Assembly (NCBI RefSeq): GCF_000373925.1
Contig: NZ_KB892708.1
Location: 310,001-374,000, forward strand
Source of the DNA: Actinopolymorpha alba DSM 45243
GTDB lineage: Bacteria; Actinomycetota; Actinomycetes; Propionibacteriales; Actinopolymorphaceae
Length of the DNA stretch: 64,000 nt
Direction of reading: 5' to 3'
In this document: in pieces, positions 1 through 9,830 of the stretch
Layout: each line of letters starts with the position of its first letter
How positions within the stretch are numbered: position 1 is the stretch's first letter
Translations under genes and position numbers: made by a program
Notes under the pieces: model-generated
What the model saw: the letters and a program-made list of their open reading frames with translations, nothing else
What the model was told of the DNA's origin: nothing
Database searches by the model: none

Positions 1-225
1 GCCGTGGCGATGGCAGCGCGAGCGGAGACGGCGCTCAATCAGGCCAGCAAGGCGTCCGATCCCTCGGTCATCGCGCGGGCCATCCGGAAGGCGATCGAGT
101 CTGATGCGCCGCGGGCCCGCGACGACGGGAGTCTTCCGCCCGGCAGCGACGTGGAGATCCTCTGTCGGCATGTCACAGGTGGCCGGGCTGTTGTCTCGTC
201 TCGGGTCTCGAAGAAAGGGTTCTGA
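1..225 (+). CDS. C-terminal end of a short-chain dehydrogenase (partial)
   Basis: The frame is open from the window edge to a TGA at 223-225. The first 40 or so residues (ending near APRAR) resemble the C-terminal helix region of classical SDR oxidoreductases, with the motif DPSVIARAIRKAIES. After this the expected family tail is missing and the frame runs through the TGTCACA promoter element at 171-177, so the tail is probably altered by an old frameshift or deletion. Only the 3' end is visible, so substrate and full length are unknown. It is followed in the same direction by a second, complete SDR gene. Confidence 0.45.
   Translation, partial: AVAMAARAETALNQASKASDPSVIARAIRKAIESDAPRARDDGSLPPGSDVEILCRHVTGGRAVVSSRVSKKGF
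171..195 (+). promoter_or_regulatory. ECF41-type promoter upstream of the SDR gene
   Basis: TGTCACA at 171-177 is followed after a GC-rich spacer by GTCTCGTCTC. ECF41 sigma factors are known to use a TGTCACA -35 element with a CGTC-type -10 element. A second copy of the same arrangement lies at 1046-1070, ahead of the epimerase remnant and sigma gene. The site is 83 bases upstream of the SDR start at 260. The exact -10 assignment (TGTC or CGTC) is ambiguous. Confidence 0.65.
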
Positions 226-259
226 GAGGAACGCACACTCCCATAGCAAGGGGCCGGTC

Positions 260-1027
260 ATGAGCGAGCAGACCACACACCAGAAGATCGCGCTGGTTAC
301 CGGGGCGAACAAGGGGATCGGCCGTGCGGCTGCCGAGCAGCTCGCTGCGCTGGGCACGACGGTCCTGATCGGGGCCAGAGACCCGCGGCGCGGCGAGGAG
401 GCCGCTGCGGAGCTGCGCGCGGCAGGCGGCGACGCGCACGCGGTCACCCTGGACGTCACCGACCAGGCCACCGTCCGGGAGGCCGCCAAACAGATCGAGG
501 CGCGCTTCGGCCACCTCGACGTGCTGATCAACAACGCCGGCATCAGCGGTTCCGGGCAGGTGTCACCCCAAGACGCCTACGACCAGATCCCCAGCACCGT
601 CGATCTGGACATGGTCCGGGCGGTGTTCGAGACCAACGTCTTCGGGGTTATCGCGGTGACCAACGCCATGCTGCCGCTGCTGCGGCGGTCACCGGCACCG
701 CGCATCGTCAACGTCAGCTCGCACGCCGCGTCGCTTACCCTCGCCAGCGACCCGGAGGGCCCCTTCGCTTTGCTCCTGCCGTCGGCGGCGTACTCGCCGT
801 CCAAGAGCGCGCTCACCGCGTTGACCGTGCAGTATGCCAATGAGCTGCGGAAGGACGGCATCCTCGTCAATGCGGTCGCTCCCGGCTACGTCGATACCGA
901 CAGCAACAACCACACCGGGTTCCTCACCCCAGCGCAGGGCGCCGCCGTCCTGGTGAGTCTGGCCACCCTCGGCGCTGACGGGCCGACCGCCGGGTTCTTC
1001 AGCGAGGAGGGCCCGGTGCCCTGGTGA
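260..1027 (+). CDS. SDR family NAD(P)-dependent oxidoreductase
   Basis: A 255-residue classical short-chain dehydrogenase that would oxidise or reduce a small carbonyl/alcohol substrate with NAD(P). The nucleotide-binding motif TGANKGIG is at residues 14-21, the NNAG motif near 91-94, the catalytic serine near 152 and the YxxxK pair near 178-182. The ATG at 260 was chosen because the alignment with the family begins just after it; an in-frame start at 104 would add an unrelated stretch that crosses the promoter. Oxidoreductases are one of the three enzyme types typically controlled by ECF41 sigma factors, and the ECF41-like promoter at 171 plus the sigma gene at 1252 fit that picture. Substrate unknown. 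Confidence 0.9.
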   Translation: MSEQTTHQKIALVTGANKGIGRAAAEQLAALGTTVLIGARDPRRGEEAAAELRAAGGDAHAVTLDVTDQATVREAAKQIEARFGHLDVLINNAGISGSGQVSPQDAYDQIPSTVDLDMVRAVFETNVFGVIAVTNAMLPLLRRSPAPRIVNVSSHAASLTLASDPEGPFALLLPSAAYSPSKSALTALTVQYANELRKDGILVNAVAPGYVDTDSNNHTGFLTPAQGAAVLVSLATLGADGPTAGFFSEEGPVPW

Positions 1028-1045
1028 GGGTGGTCCCTGACCACA

Positions 1046-1070
1046 TGTCACAGATGGGCCGGGGCGTCTT
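1046..1070 (+). promoter_or_regulatory. ECF41-type promoter upstream of the sigma gene
   Basis: TGTCACA at 1046-1052 is followed by a GC-rich spacer and GGCGTCTTGTCTCGGG, matching the element at 171-195. It suggests autoregulation of the sigma operon. A further TGTCACA occurs at 1079-1085, in GTGTCACAGACAG. Confidence 0.65.
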
Positions 1071-1114
1071 GTCTCGGGTGTCACAGACAGGCTCTGATCA
1101 GGACGGTGATGGTC

Positions 1115-1255
1115 ATGCGGGTGTTCGTCGCAGGCGGGACCGGGGTGTTGGGCCGGCGGCTTGTGCCGCAGGCTCACCAGTTGCGGGCGACGGGGCTCGG
1201 CTGGCAGCTGCGCCACCCCTCTTGGCGGCAGGGCTTCCGGGAGGAGCTGGCGTGA
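1115..1255 (+). pseudogene. Internally deleted NAD-dependent epimerase remnant
   Basis: A 46-codon frame begins MRVFVAGGTGVLGRRLVPQ, the N-terminal Rossmann beta-alpha unit of NAD-dependent epimerases (GGTGVLG at residues 7-13). After about seven junction residues it ends WQLRHPSWRQGFREELA, which resembles the last residues of the same protein family. The usual roughly 250 to 300 residues between them are absent, so this looks like a large in-frame internal deletion. The TGA overlaps the GTG of the sigma gene (GTGA at 1252-1255), so translational coupling of the original epimerase-sigma operon has survived the deletion. An epimerase beside the sigma gene is a standard ECF41 arrangement. Confidence 0.75.
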
Positions 1256-2175
1256 CCCGGGTCGAGGAGTTCCAGGAACTACGGCCGCTGCTGTTCTCGA
1301 TCGCCTACCGGCTCCTGGGCAGTGTGAGCGAGGCCGAGGACGCGGTGCAGGAGACCTGGCTGCGTTATGAGGCCGCCCCGACACCACCCGCCTCGGCCAA
1401 AGCGTTCCTGTCGGCCGTGGTGACCCGGATCTCGATCGACGTGCTGCGCTCGGCCCGTGCCCGGCGGGAGGAGTACGTCGGGCCGTGGTTCCCCGAGCCG
1501 CTGCTGACCGACCCATACCAGGACCCCGAGCGGTCGGCGGAGCTGGCCGACTCGCTGTCGATGGCGGCCCTGCTGCTGCTCGAGCGGCTCAGCCCGCTCG
1601 AACGCGCGGTCTTCGTACTACGAGAGGTGTTCGGATTCGAGTACCCCGAGATCGCGTCGGCCGTAGGGCGATCGGAGGCCGCCTGCCGCCAGCTCGTCGT
1701 GCGGGCGCGCCGTCACCTGGACGCGGGCCGGCCCCGGTTCGAAACCGATCGCAAAGAGCGCGACGAGCTCGCCGGGCGATTCCTCGACGCCTTCCGGGAC
1801 GGGGACGTCGACGGGCTGCGGGAGTTCCTCGCGGCCGACGTCCAGATGGTCGGCGACGGTGGCGGCAAGGCCCCGCAATGGGCCGACCGCTTCATCGGTG
1901 CCGAGAACGTGGCCCGGGTGCTCGCCGCGCTGGTTCCGCTGTTCGCCCGGATCGGAGCGAAGGTGGAGCCGCACCAGATAAACGGCCAGCCAGGCGCGAT
2001 CTTCCGCGACCGGGACGGCAAGGTCCTCAACACCTGGGCGCTCGACATCCTCGACGGGCAGATCCAGACGATCCGTACGGTGAACAACCCCGACAAGCTC
2101 GGGCACATGGGTCCCGTGGCGGATGCCTGGGCGGCCCTCCGCGAGGCGAACCAGGCTCGCCGGCCCACAGATTGA
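1252..2175 (+). CDS. sigJ: ECF41 family RNA polymerase sigma factor (SigJ type)
   Basis: A 307-residue extracytoplasmic-function sigma factor: region 2 at about residues 8-75, region 4 at about 110-160 and a fused SnoaL-like C-terminal domain at about 180-295. The group's signature motifs are present: WFPEP near residue 80, DGGGK near 202-206 and NPDKL near 279-283. In ECF41 proteins the C-terminal domain takes the place of an anti-sigma factor and modulates activity. The GTG at 1252 was chosen because it overlaps the upstream TGA and begins MTRVEEFQELRPLLF, the usual family start. Likely targets are the two TGTCACA promoters at 171 and 1046. Confidence 0.93.
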   Translation: MTRVEEFQELRPLLFSIAYRLLGSVSEAEDAVQETWLRYEAAPTPPASAKAFLSAVVTRISIDVLRSARARREEYVGPWFPEPLLTDPYQDPERSAELADSLSMAALLLLERLSPLERAVFVLREVFGFEYPEIASAVGRSEAACRQLVVRARRHLDAGRPRFETDRKERDELAGRFLDAFRDGDVDGLREFLAADVQMVGDGGGKAPQWADRFIGAENVARVLAALVPLFARIGAKVEPHQINGQPGAIFRDRDGKVLNTWALDILDGQIQTIRTVNNPDKLGHMGPVADAWAALREANQARRPTD

Positions 2176-2185
2176 GCCGTGTTGC

Positions 2186-2278
2186 CAAAAATGATCACGT
2201 ATACGTGGTCATTGCATGCCTTGCATGGCATCGACACCATGCGAGGCAGGTAATGACCACGTATACGTGATCATTTGG
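2186..2278. repeat. Large inverted repeat (cruciform) with nested palindromes
   Basis: Two 25-bp arms, 2189-2213 and 2252-2276, are perfect inverted copies. Each arm itself contains the 12-bp palindrome CACGTATACGTG. The spacer adds CCTTGCATGG pairing with CCATGCGAGG (one mismatch), so almost the whole 93 bp can fold. It lies between the sigma gene and the convergent TetR gene and could act as a bidirectional terminator or be a member of an intergenic repeat family. Confidence 0.85.
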
Positions 2279-2364
2279 CTCCCCAACGAAGGGGACCTGG
2301 AACTCGCAGGGAGTTCTGAACAGGTCTCATCGCCTACAGCGAACCAACTCGGTGCAGCGACTTC

Positions 2365-2961
2365 CTAGTTGACCGGCTTGTTCTCAGAGGAGTTTGCGAT
2401 CTCGACGAGTGCGTGCAGCGCGCCTATGAGGTCACGGGCGGACGGTGCGTTCTCCGGGTCGATCAACCATTGCAGGATCACGCCGTCGAACAGAGCGATG
2501 TGGAACGACGCGATCGCCTGGGTGCTCAGATCGCTGGATCCGATGAACTTCCCCGACTCCGCGACGTATCTCTCCCGCATTCGTTGGTAGTAGCTGGCGA
2601 GGAGCTCGCGGAGTTCCTCGGAGTGCTGTGCCTGGGCGAACGCCTCGATGTTGGCGACCATCAACGGGCGAAGCCGGTCGAATGCGTCGATCATCCAGGC
2701 CCAGAGTGCCTCGATCTGCTCGAGCCCGGTGGCGCCGGTGGGGGCGATTTCCTGCGCGACCCGGACGAGTTCGTCATCCCACTCGCCGTACGCGTCGATC
2801 AGCGCGGCGGTGAGGAGCGCTTCCTTCGAACCGAAGTGGTAGCCGATCGACGCCAGGTTGGTGCCGGATGCCGCGACGATGTCGCGGGCGGTGGTACGCG
2901 CGTAGCCGCGCTCGAACAGGCACTTCTTGGCGCCGACGAGCAGTGCCTCCCGATGTCCCAC
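2365..2961 (-). CDS. TetR/AcrR family transcriptional repressor
   Basis: A 198-residue regulator with an N-terminal TetR helix-turn-helix at about residues 5-50 (TARDIVAASGTNLASIGYHF) and a helical ligand-binding C-terminal domain. It is divergent from the drug-efflux-type MFS gene at 3034, and the 72-bp gap holds a compound palindrome (2985-3026). That arrangement, as with LfrR/LfrA, suggests that it represses the pump and probably itself, with derepression by a transported compound. The start is a GTG at 2961; an ATG is not available nearby in frame. The ligand cannot be inferred. Confidence 0.9.
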   Translation of the reverse strand: MGHREALLVGAKKCLFERGYARTTARDIVAASGTNLASIGYHFGSKEALLTAALIDAYGEWDDELVRVAQEIAPTGATGLEQIEALWAWMIDAFDRLRPLMVANIEAFAQAQHSEELRELLASYYQRMRERYVAESGKFIGSSDLSTQAIASFHIALFDGVILQWLIDPENAPSARDLIGALHALVEIANSSENKPVN

Positions 2962-2984
2962 AGGGCCGATGCTACCCCCAACAT

Positions 2985-3026
2985 CTATACGCCCGTTCTA
3001 TACGTACGTATAAGACGTTTGTATAG
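2985..3026. promoter_or_regulatory. Compound TetR operator
   Basis: A perfect 14-bp palindrome, TATACGTACGTATA (2999-3012), is flanked by CTATAC (2985-2990) and GTATAG (3021-3026), which are symmetric about the same centre (3005.5). The dyad fills the gap between the divergent TetR and MFS starts and ends 8 bases before the MFS ATG, so binding would block both genes. Two nested pairs of half-sites could hold two repressor dimers, as known for QacR-like regulators. Confidence 0.8.
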
Positions 3027-3033
3027 TTGCCGC

Positions 3034-4596
3034 ATGACTGACGCTGCGACGAAGGCCGGCTGGAAGGAGTGGATCGGGCTCGCCGTGCTCGTTCTGCCCT
3101 GCCTGCTGGTCTCGATGGACCTGTCCGTGCTGTTCTTCGCGCTGCCGTTCCTCAGCGCGGATCTCGCGCCGAGCGGCACGCAACTGCTGTGGATCATGGA
3201 CATCTACGGCTTCCTCCTGGCCGGCATGCTGATCACGATGGGGTCCCTCGGCGACCGGATCGGCCGGCGGCGGCTCCTGCTCGCCGGAGCGGCGACCTTC
3301 GGGCTCGCGTCGATCCTCGCGGCGTACTCCACGAGTGCGGGCATGCTCATCGCCTCCCGCGCACTGCTGGGTGTCGCCGGCGCGACGCTGGCGCCCTCCA
3401 CGCTGGCGCTGATCCGCAACCTCTTCCACGACTCCGCGCAGCGCCGCTCGGCGATCGGGATCTGGACGGCCGGGTTCGCCGGGGGAGCGATGCTCGGCCC
3501 GATCGTCGGCGGTCTGCTCCTGGAGCACTTCTGGTGGGGGTCGGTGTTCCTGCTCAACGTGCCGATCATGGTGCTGCTGCTGGTCGCGGGCCGCGCGCTG
3601 CTGCCGGAGTTCCGCGACAGCGGGTCCAGCCGGTTCGACCTCCTCGGCGCGCTGCTCTCGCTGGCCTTCGTGCTACCGGTCATCTACGGCATCAAGAAGC
3701 TCGCCGAGGACGGCCTCGGACCAATGGCTGTCCTGGCGCTCGTCGGTGGGCTGGTGGTCGGTGTGGTGTTCGTACGCCGGCAGAAAGGGCTGGCCGATCC
3801 GGTTCTCGACGTGCGGTTGTTCCGTGACCGGACCTTCAGCGCGTCGATCGCCACCAACGCGCTGACGATGTTCGCGCTCGCGGGTCTGAGCCTCTACAGC
3901 TCGCAGTACCTCCAACTGGTGCTCGGCATGCGGCCGCTCACCGCTGCCCTGTGGTCGCTTCCGTCCTTCCTGGGGATGCCGATCGGGGTGGCGTTCGCGA
4001 CCGTGGCGACGCGACGGATACGTCCGGCGTACGTCATCGGGGCCGGCCTGCTCGTGGCGGCGCTCGGTTTCGCGATGCTCACCCAGCTCGAGGTCGACTC
4101 CAGCCTGGCGGTCATTCTCGCGGGCGGCGCGGCGATGGCCGCCGGCGTCGGCGCCGTCGCGACCCTGGTCACCGACCTGGTGGTGGCCGCCGCGCCACCG
4201 GAGCGAGCGGGTGCGGCGTCAGCGCTGTCGGAGACGGGTGCGGAGTTCGGCGGCGCGCTGGGCATCGCGGTCCTCGGCAGCGTCGGCGTCGCGGCGTACC
4301 GCGCGAACGTCGGTGCGGCGGTGCCGGCATCGCTGCCAGCGGAGGCCTTGAACGCCGCTCGGGAGACGCTCGGTGGAGCCGCCGAGGTGGCCCGTGGCCT
4401 GCCCGAGCGGGTGGGTGAGGCATTGCTGCGAGCGGCCCGCGAGGCGTTCGTCGACGGACTGCAGCTGACTACGGCGATCGGTTCCGCGATCATGGTGGCC
4501 GCGGCCGTCGTCGCCACGATCATGCTGCGCCACCTGCGTCCCGAGTCGGACCAGGACGTCCCTTCCGAGCCCGTGACCACCGCACGGCACGAGTAA
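3034..4596 (+). CDS. DHA2 family 14-TM drug:H+ antiporter (LfrA/QacA/SmvA-like)
   Basis: A 520-residue major facilitator protein with about 14 hydrophobic segments, the size of the DHA2 subfamily. Motif A is visible in loop 2-3 (GSLGDRIGRRRLLL, about residues 70-83), and the N-terminus VSMDLSVLFFALPFLSADL matches the LfrA/SmvA/QacA group, including an acidic residue in TM1. These pumps expel cationic dyes, quaternary ammonium compounds and fluoroquinolones; the actual substrate here is not known. The ATG at 3034 directly follows the TetR operator, so expression is probably controlled by the divergent regulator. Confidence 0.9.
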   Translation: MTDAATKAGWKEWIGLAVLVLPCLLVSMDLSVLFFALPFLSADLAPSGTQLLWIMDIYGFLLAGMLITMGSLGDRIGRRRLLLAGAATFGLASILAAYSTSAGMLIASRALLGVAGATLAPSTLALIRNLFHDSAQRRSAIGIWTAGFAGGAMLGPIVGGLLLEHFWWGSVFLLNVPIMVLLLVAGRALLPEFRDSGSSRFDLLGALLSLAFVLPVIYGIKKLAEDGLGPMAVLALVGGLVVGVVFVRRQKGLADPVLDVRLFRDRTFSASIATNALTMFALAGLSLYSSQYLQLVLGMRPLTAALWSLPSFLGMPIGVAFATVATRRIRPAYVIGAGLLVAALGFAMLTQLEVDSSLAVILAGGAAMAAGVGAVATLVTDLVVAAAPPERAGAASALSETGAEFGGALGIAVLGSVGVAAYRANVGAAVPASLPAEALNAARETLGGAAEVARGLPERVGEALLRAAREAFVDGLQLTTAIGSAIMVAAAVVATIMLRHLRPESDQDVPSEPVTTARHE

Positions 4597-4631
4597 CTGG
4601 CGCGCGTAGGCGCTTAGAGGTCGCGCGACCT

Positions 4632-5567
4632 CTAAGCCCGCGCGGGCCGGGTACCCGGCGGGAGTGATCCGGTCTCGGCGGCGTGCCCGAGATAGTCCAG
4701 CAGGATCCGGCGCAGCTCCCGCGCGGCCCGCGGTGGTTCGACGTCCTTGCGGTGCGCGAGCCCGATGGTGCGGTGCAGGCCGGGCCCCGCGAACGGCGTC
4801 ACCCGTACGGAGTCCCGACGGTCAGCGACCATGGTGGGGAGTACGGCGACGCCGAGCCCGGCCTCGACGAACCCCAGGACCGCGTCCATCTCCCCGCCTT
4901 CCACGGCGAGGGTGGGTTCGAAGCCGGCCGCCCGGCACTCTCCGACCGTGAACTCCCGCAGGTCGTAGCCGCGGCGGAACATCACCAGCGGAAGGTCACG
5001 TAGGTCCTCGATCCGGATCCGCGGCGACGCCACCGGTGCCGGCTCGCTCGCCGCCGAGACGACGACCAGGTCCTCGTGCAGGAGTTCAGTGGTGGCCAGG
5101 GCCGGGTCGGTGCTCTGCAGCGGAAGGATGATCAGCGCCAGGTCGAGGCTGCCGCTCGCGAGTTCGCGTACCAGATCGCGCGAGCCTCCCTCCTCCACCA
5201 GCAGGCGGATGCCGGGGTACTGCCGGTGGTAGGCCCGCAGCACTGTCGGCAGGAGGCCGGTACAGAGGCTGGGGGTGGCGCCCAGGCGGACCCGGCCGCG
5301 CCGCAGCTGCGCGAGTTCCTGTACCTCGTGCCGCGCGGTGTCGGTGTCGGCGAGGATCCGCTTGGCCAGGGGGAGGAGCGCCTCTCCGGCGTCCGTGAGG
5401 GTGATGTTGCCCCGCGCGCGGCTGAACAGGTCGGCGCCGAGTTCGCGCTCCAATGCCTTGATCTGTTGGGAAAGCGAGGGTTGGGCGACATGCACGCGTT
5501 CGGCCGCCCGGGTGAAGTGGCGGGTCTCGGCCACGGCGACGAAGTACGCGAGCTGTTGGAGCTGCAC
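4632..5567 (-). CDS. LysR family transcriptional regulator
   Basis: A 311-residue LysR-type regulator. Residues 1-60 are the winged helix-turn-helix (MQLQQLAYFVAVAETRHFTRAA, AQPSLSQQIKALERELG) and residues about 90-295 the periplasmic-binding-protein-like effector domain. It is divergent from sdhC with an 84-bp gap that contains a T-N11-A LysR box (5578-5592) just upstream of its start. The arrangement suggests control of sdhCAB and of its own gene. A LysR gene beside sdhCAB is a recurring arrangement in actinobacteria. Effector unknown. Confidence 0.9.
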   Translation of the reverse strand: MQLQQLAYFVAVAETRHFTRAAERVHVAQPSLSQQIKALERELGADLFSRARGNITLTDAGEALLPLAKRILADTDTARHEVQELAQLRRGRVRLGATPSLCTGLLPTVLRAYHRQYPGIRLLVEEGGSRDLVRELASGSLDLALIILPLQSTDPALATTELLHEDLVVVSAASEPAPVASPRIRIEDLRDLPLVMFRRGYDLREFTVGECRAAGFEPTLAVEGGEMDAVLGFVEAGLGVAVLPTMVADRRDSVRVTPFAGPGLHRTIGLAHRKDVEPPRAARELRRILLDYLGHAAETGSLPPGTRPARA

Positions 5568-5577
5568 AGCTTCAACG

Positions 5578-5592
5578 ATAGCCGCACCCTAT
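5578..5592. promoter_or_regulatory. LysR-type T-N11-A box
   Basis: ATAG-N7-CTAT, a perfect dyad fitting the T-N11-A consensus of LysR binding sites, lies 11 bases upstream of the LysR start and 60 bases upstream of the sdhC start. Its position suits autoregulation and divergent control. Confidence 0.5.
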
Positions 5593-5651
5593 GGAGTCCA
5601 GCTCGATCATGTCTTGGACCTCTCACCCTCAGGGCTCTACGGTCGAGAACC

Positions 5652-6356
5652 ATGGCATTGGCGACTGGAACGGCGCGCCCGTCCGCCGTTCGAACGCTGT
5701 GGTCATCCACCGTGGGCAAGAAGGCCGTCATGGCCGGCACCGGCGTCCTCATGCTGTTGTTCCTGGTGGCCCACATGCTCGGCAACCTCAAGGTCTTCTT
5801 CGGCCCGGAGGAGTTCAACTCCTACGCAGGCTGGCTACGCACCATCGGCGAGCCAGTGCTTCACGCCAGCTGGTTCCTCTGGCTGCAGCGGTTCGGCCTC
5901 ATCGCCTGCGTGGTGCTCCACGGTGTCGCGGCGTACCAACTCAGCCGGCGTGATCTCGCCGCCCGGCCCACCAGGTACCAGCACCGGCCGCCGGCCCGCG
6001 CGAGCTACGCCACCCGCACGATGCGGTGGGGCGGCGTCATCCTCGCTCTCTTCATCGTCTGGCACATTCTCGACCTGACGACTCTCACTGTGAACCCGCT
6101 GGGCAAGCCGCACCATCCGTACGAGAACGTCGTCGCGGACTTCCAGGTGTGGTACGTCAACGTGATCTACATCGTCGCGATGCTCGCGCTCGGCTTCCAC
6201 ATCCGGCATGGGTTCTGGAGCGCGGCGCAGACACTCGGCGCCAACAGCCGCGACCGCGACCGCCTTCTGAAGGTGACCGCCAACGTTCTGGCCGTCGCCC
6301 TGACCGCCGGATTCATCGCCGTCCCCGTCGCCGTCATGATCGGAGTGGTGAGCTGA
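5652..6356 (+). CDS. sdhC: Succinate dehydrogenase cytochrome b subunit
   Basis: A 234-residue membrane anchor of the b558 type (single large subunit, usually di-haem) that carries electrons from SdhB to menaquinone. About five transmembrane segments are visible, with histidines placed in or near the helices ([28 protein letters not shown]) suited to haem ligation. The ATG at 5652 was chosen as the first start after the LysR intergenic region; the frame is open much further upstream only because of GC-rich codon bias. One base separates it from sdhA. Confidence 0.93.
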   Translation: MALATGTARPSAVRTLWSSTVGKKAVMAGTGVLMLLFLVAHMLGNLKVFFGPEEFNSYAGWLRTIGEPVLHASWFLWLQRFGLIACVVLHGVAAYQLSRRDLAARPTRYQHRPPARASYATRTMRWGGVILALFIVWHILDLTTLTVNPLGKPHHPYENVVADFQVWYVNVIYIVAMLALGFHIRHGFWSAAQTLGANSRDRDRLLKVTANVLAVALTAGFIAVPVAVMIGVVS

Positions 6357-6357
6357 C

Positions 6358-8300
<1,943 letters not shown>

Positions 8301-8304
<4 letters not shown>

Positions 8305-9086
8305 CAGCCGCCACCCACGGGACGACCTCCACGTCCACGATGAAGCTCACCCTCCGGATCTGGCGCCAGCATTCGCCCGAGGACGGGGGCTCGATGGTGA
8401 CGTACCAGATCGAGGGCGTCAGCCCGGACATGTCGTTCCTGGAGATGCTCGACGTCCTCAACGAGGACCTCATCCTGCGCGGTGAGGAACCAGTCGCCTT
8501 CGACCACGACTGTCGCGAGGGTATCTGCGGCGCGTGCGGGATGGTCATCAACGGCCGGGCGCACGGACCCGAGCGGACGACCACCTGCCAGCTGCACATG
8601 CGGCAGTTCTCCGACGGCGACACCATCGACATCGAACCATGGCGGGCCGCGGCATTCCCGGTCGTCAAGGACCTGGTCGTCGACCGGTCGGCGCTCGACC
8701 GGGTGATCCAGGCTGGTGGCTACATCACGGCACCGACAGGTAGTGCGCCCGAGGCGCACGCCACCGCCGTACCCAAGGAAGCCGCCGACTTCGCCTTCGA
8801 GCACGCGGAGTGCATCGGCTGCGGCGCGTGCGTCGCGGCCTGCCCGAACGGCTCGGCGATGCTCTTCACGAGCGCGAAGGTCAACCACCTCAACGTCCTG
8901 CCGCAGGGTGCGCCGGAGCGCGAGGGCCGGGTGCTCGACATGGTCGCGGCCATGGACGAGGAGGGGTTCGGGGGCTGCACGAACTCGGGGGAGTGCACCA
9001 TTGCCTGCCCGAAGGGGATTCCGTTGCAGAGCATCGCGGACATGAACCGCGAGTTCTTCCGCGCGGCGACCAAGCGGCGCCGCTGA
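8301..9086 (+). CDS. sdhB: Succinate dehydrogenase iron-sulfur subunit
   Basis: A 261-residue electron-transfer subunit. The [2Fe-2S] cysteines lie in [11 protein letters not shown] (from residue 71) with a further one near 96. The [4Fe-4S] and [3Fe-4S] ligands lie in [12 protein letters not shown] (from about 171) and [14 protein letters not shown] (from about 226). The protein links the FAD of SdhA to the haems of SdhC. The start overlaps the sdhA stop, so the three genes form a tightly coupled operon. Confidence 0.95.
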
Positions 9087-9136
9087 CGGCGACTGTCGTA
9101 CGCGGGCGCACACGCTGAACCAACGCGGGCGTCGAC

Positions 9137-9181
9137 CTGGTGGAGGCGCCTCGGCTTCTTTGCCGAAACTCCTCCGCCAAG
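9137..9181. repeat. Degenerate palindrome, TTGGCGGAGG family
   Basis: An imperfect hairpin with arms TGGAGGCGCCTCGGC and GCCGAAACTCCTCCGCCA. It is a decayed relative of the palindrome at 23337-23384 (same outer CTCCGCCAAG and inner CTCGGCTTC). It lies just after sdhB and may help termination. Confidence 0.6.
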
Positions 9182-9263
9182 TTCGGGGCGTGCCGCAGGT
9201 GGTGTCTCACATTGTGTATGCCTCCTGCCGTGCGCGGCGGCGGGGTATGTTCCCACCAGGCAA

Positions 9264-9303
9264 GGGAACTTGCCGCGTGAGGTGGGAACTTGCCGTGTGA
9301 GGT
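9264..9303. repeat. 20-bp tandem direct repeat
   Basis: Two adjacent copies of GGGAACTTGCCGCGTGAGGT, differing at one base (9264-9283 and 9284-9303). Related fragments with TGAGGT and GGCAAAT/GGGAAAT words occur near 9930-9975 and 38130-38180, in the same kind of non-coding DNA. Confidence 0.75.
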
Positions 9304-9457
9304 GCAGCAAAGGGTGTACGCCATTCGAGACGCTGCTGTATTCAGTGAGAGGCTTATTCAAAACCCGGTCCCGCCCGACAGCTTGCTGTGCCCTGGCCCG
9401 AGCGGTGGTCGACGTGGGACCCGGCGGCGATGTGGCAGTCCAGGCAGCCATGCTCAC

Positions 9458-9514
9458 CGAACCTTGAGTAGATGCCCACTTTCGCGCGGGAACTGGGCAT
9501 CTAGTCGAGGTTCG
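9458..9514. repeat. Palindrome, TTTCGCGCG-loop family
   Basis: Arms CGAACCTTGAGTAGATGCCCA (9458-9478) and its near-perfect inverse (9494-9514) surround a loop with TTTCGCGCGGGAA. The loop resembles the TTTCGCGCGAAA centre of the elements at 9704 and 37957, so these look like one repeat family with variable arms. Confidence 0.65.
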
Positions 9515-9522
9515 ACGCAAGG

Positions 9523-9553
9523 CCCTTCAGATCTGCCCACGATATGAGAGAAG
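9523..9553. repeat. Interspersed repeat fragment (CATATCGTGGGCAGATCTG)
   Basis: The minus strand reads CTCATATCGTGGGCAGATCTGAAG. The same word occurs on the plus strand at 53130-53160 (with CGC for CGT) and in part at 23284-23306. All three are intergenic and next to other repeats. Confidence 0.6.
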
Positions 9554-9571
9554 TCCTTTGGTCTGGTCGAC

Positions 9572-9615
9572 TTGTCATAGGTTTCTCGGTCTGTTAGCCG
9601 AGAAACCTATGACAA
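9572..9615. repeat. Palindrome, GGTTTCTCGG family, copy 1
   Basis: Arms TTGTCATAGGTTTCTCGG and CCGAGAAACCTATGACAA flank an 8-base loop. It differs from the copies at 10082 and 23222 by a paired change (CATAG/CTATG instead of CAGAG/CTCTG), so the base pairing is kept although the sequence changed. Confidence 0.85.
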
Positions 9616-9703
9616 CTCGGGGAGCCTCATTCGAAACCCTTTACGCCGGCAGGTCGCGGCATCGTGAAAGCAGCGGGAGGCGACGTGGCGGAGGCACGAC
9701 CAA

Positions 9704-9828
9704 GATCATTTCTGGAAAGCGGCCCAGGCTTCGCGCGAAACCTGGGCGATTTCTGTAAAGTTGATCATGGCCCGGTTCCCGCTCAGATCCAGCAACCTCT
9801 CCGGCGCCAGAGGTTTTGAATAAGCCAC
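9704..9828. repeat. 125-bp interspersed repeat, degenerate copy
   Basis: A palindromic half (GATCATTTCTGG... centre TTCGCGCGAA ...GTTGATCATGG) is followed by a non-palindromic tail ending CCAGAGGTTTTGAATAAGCC. The same two-part arrangement occurs, better preserved, at 37957-38083. A further inverted fragment of the tail, AGGCTTATTCAAAACC, is at 9351-9366. Confidence 0.75.
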
Positions 9829-9830
9829 TG

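Noticed and set aside
5076-5651. Long N-terminal extension of sdhC
   Set aside because: The extension is the reverse shadow of the LysR gene; SdhC homology begins after 5652.
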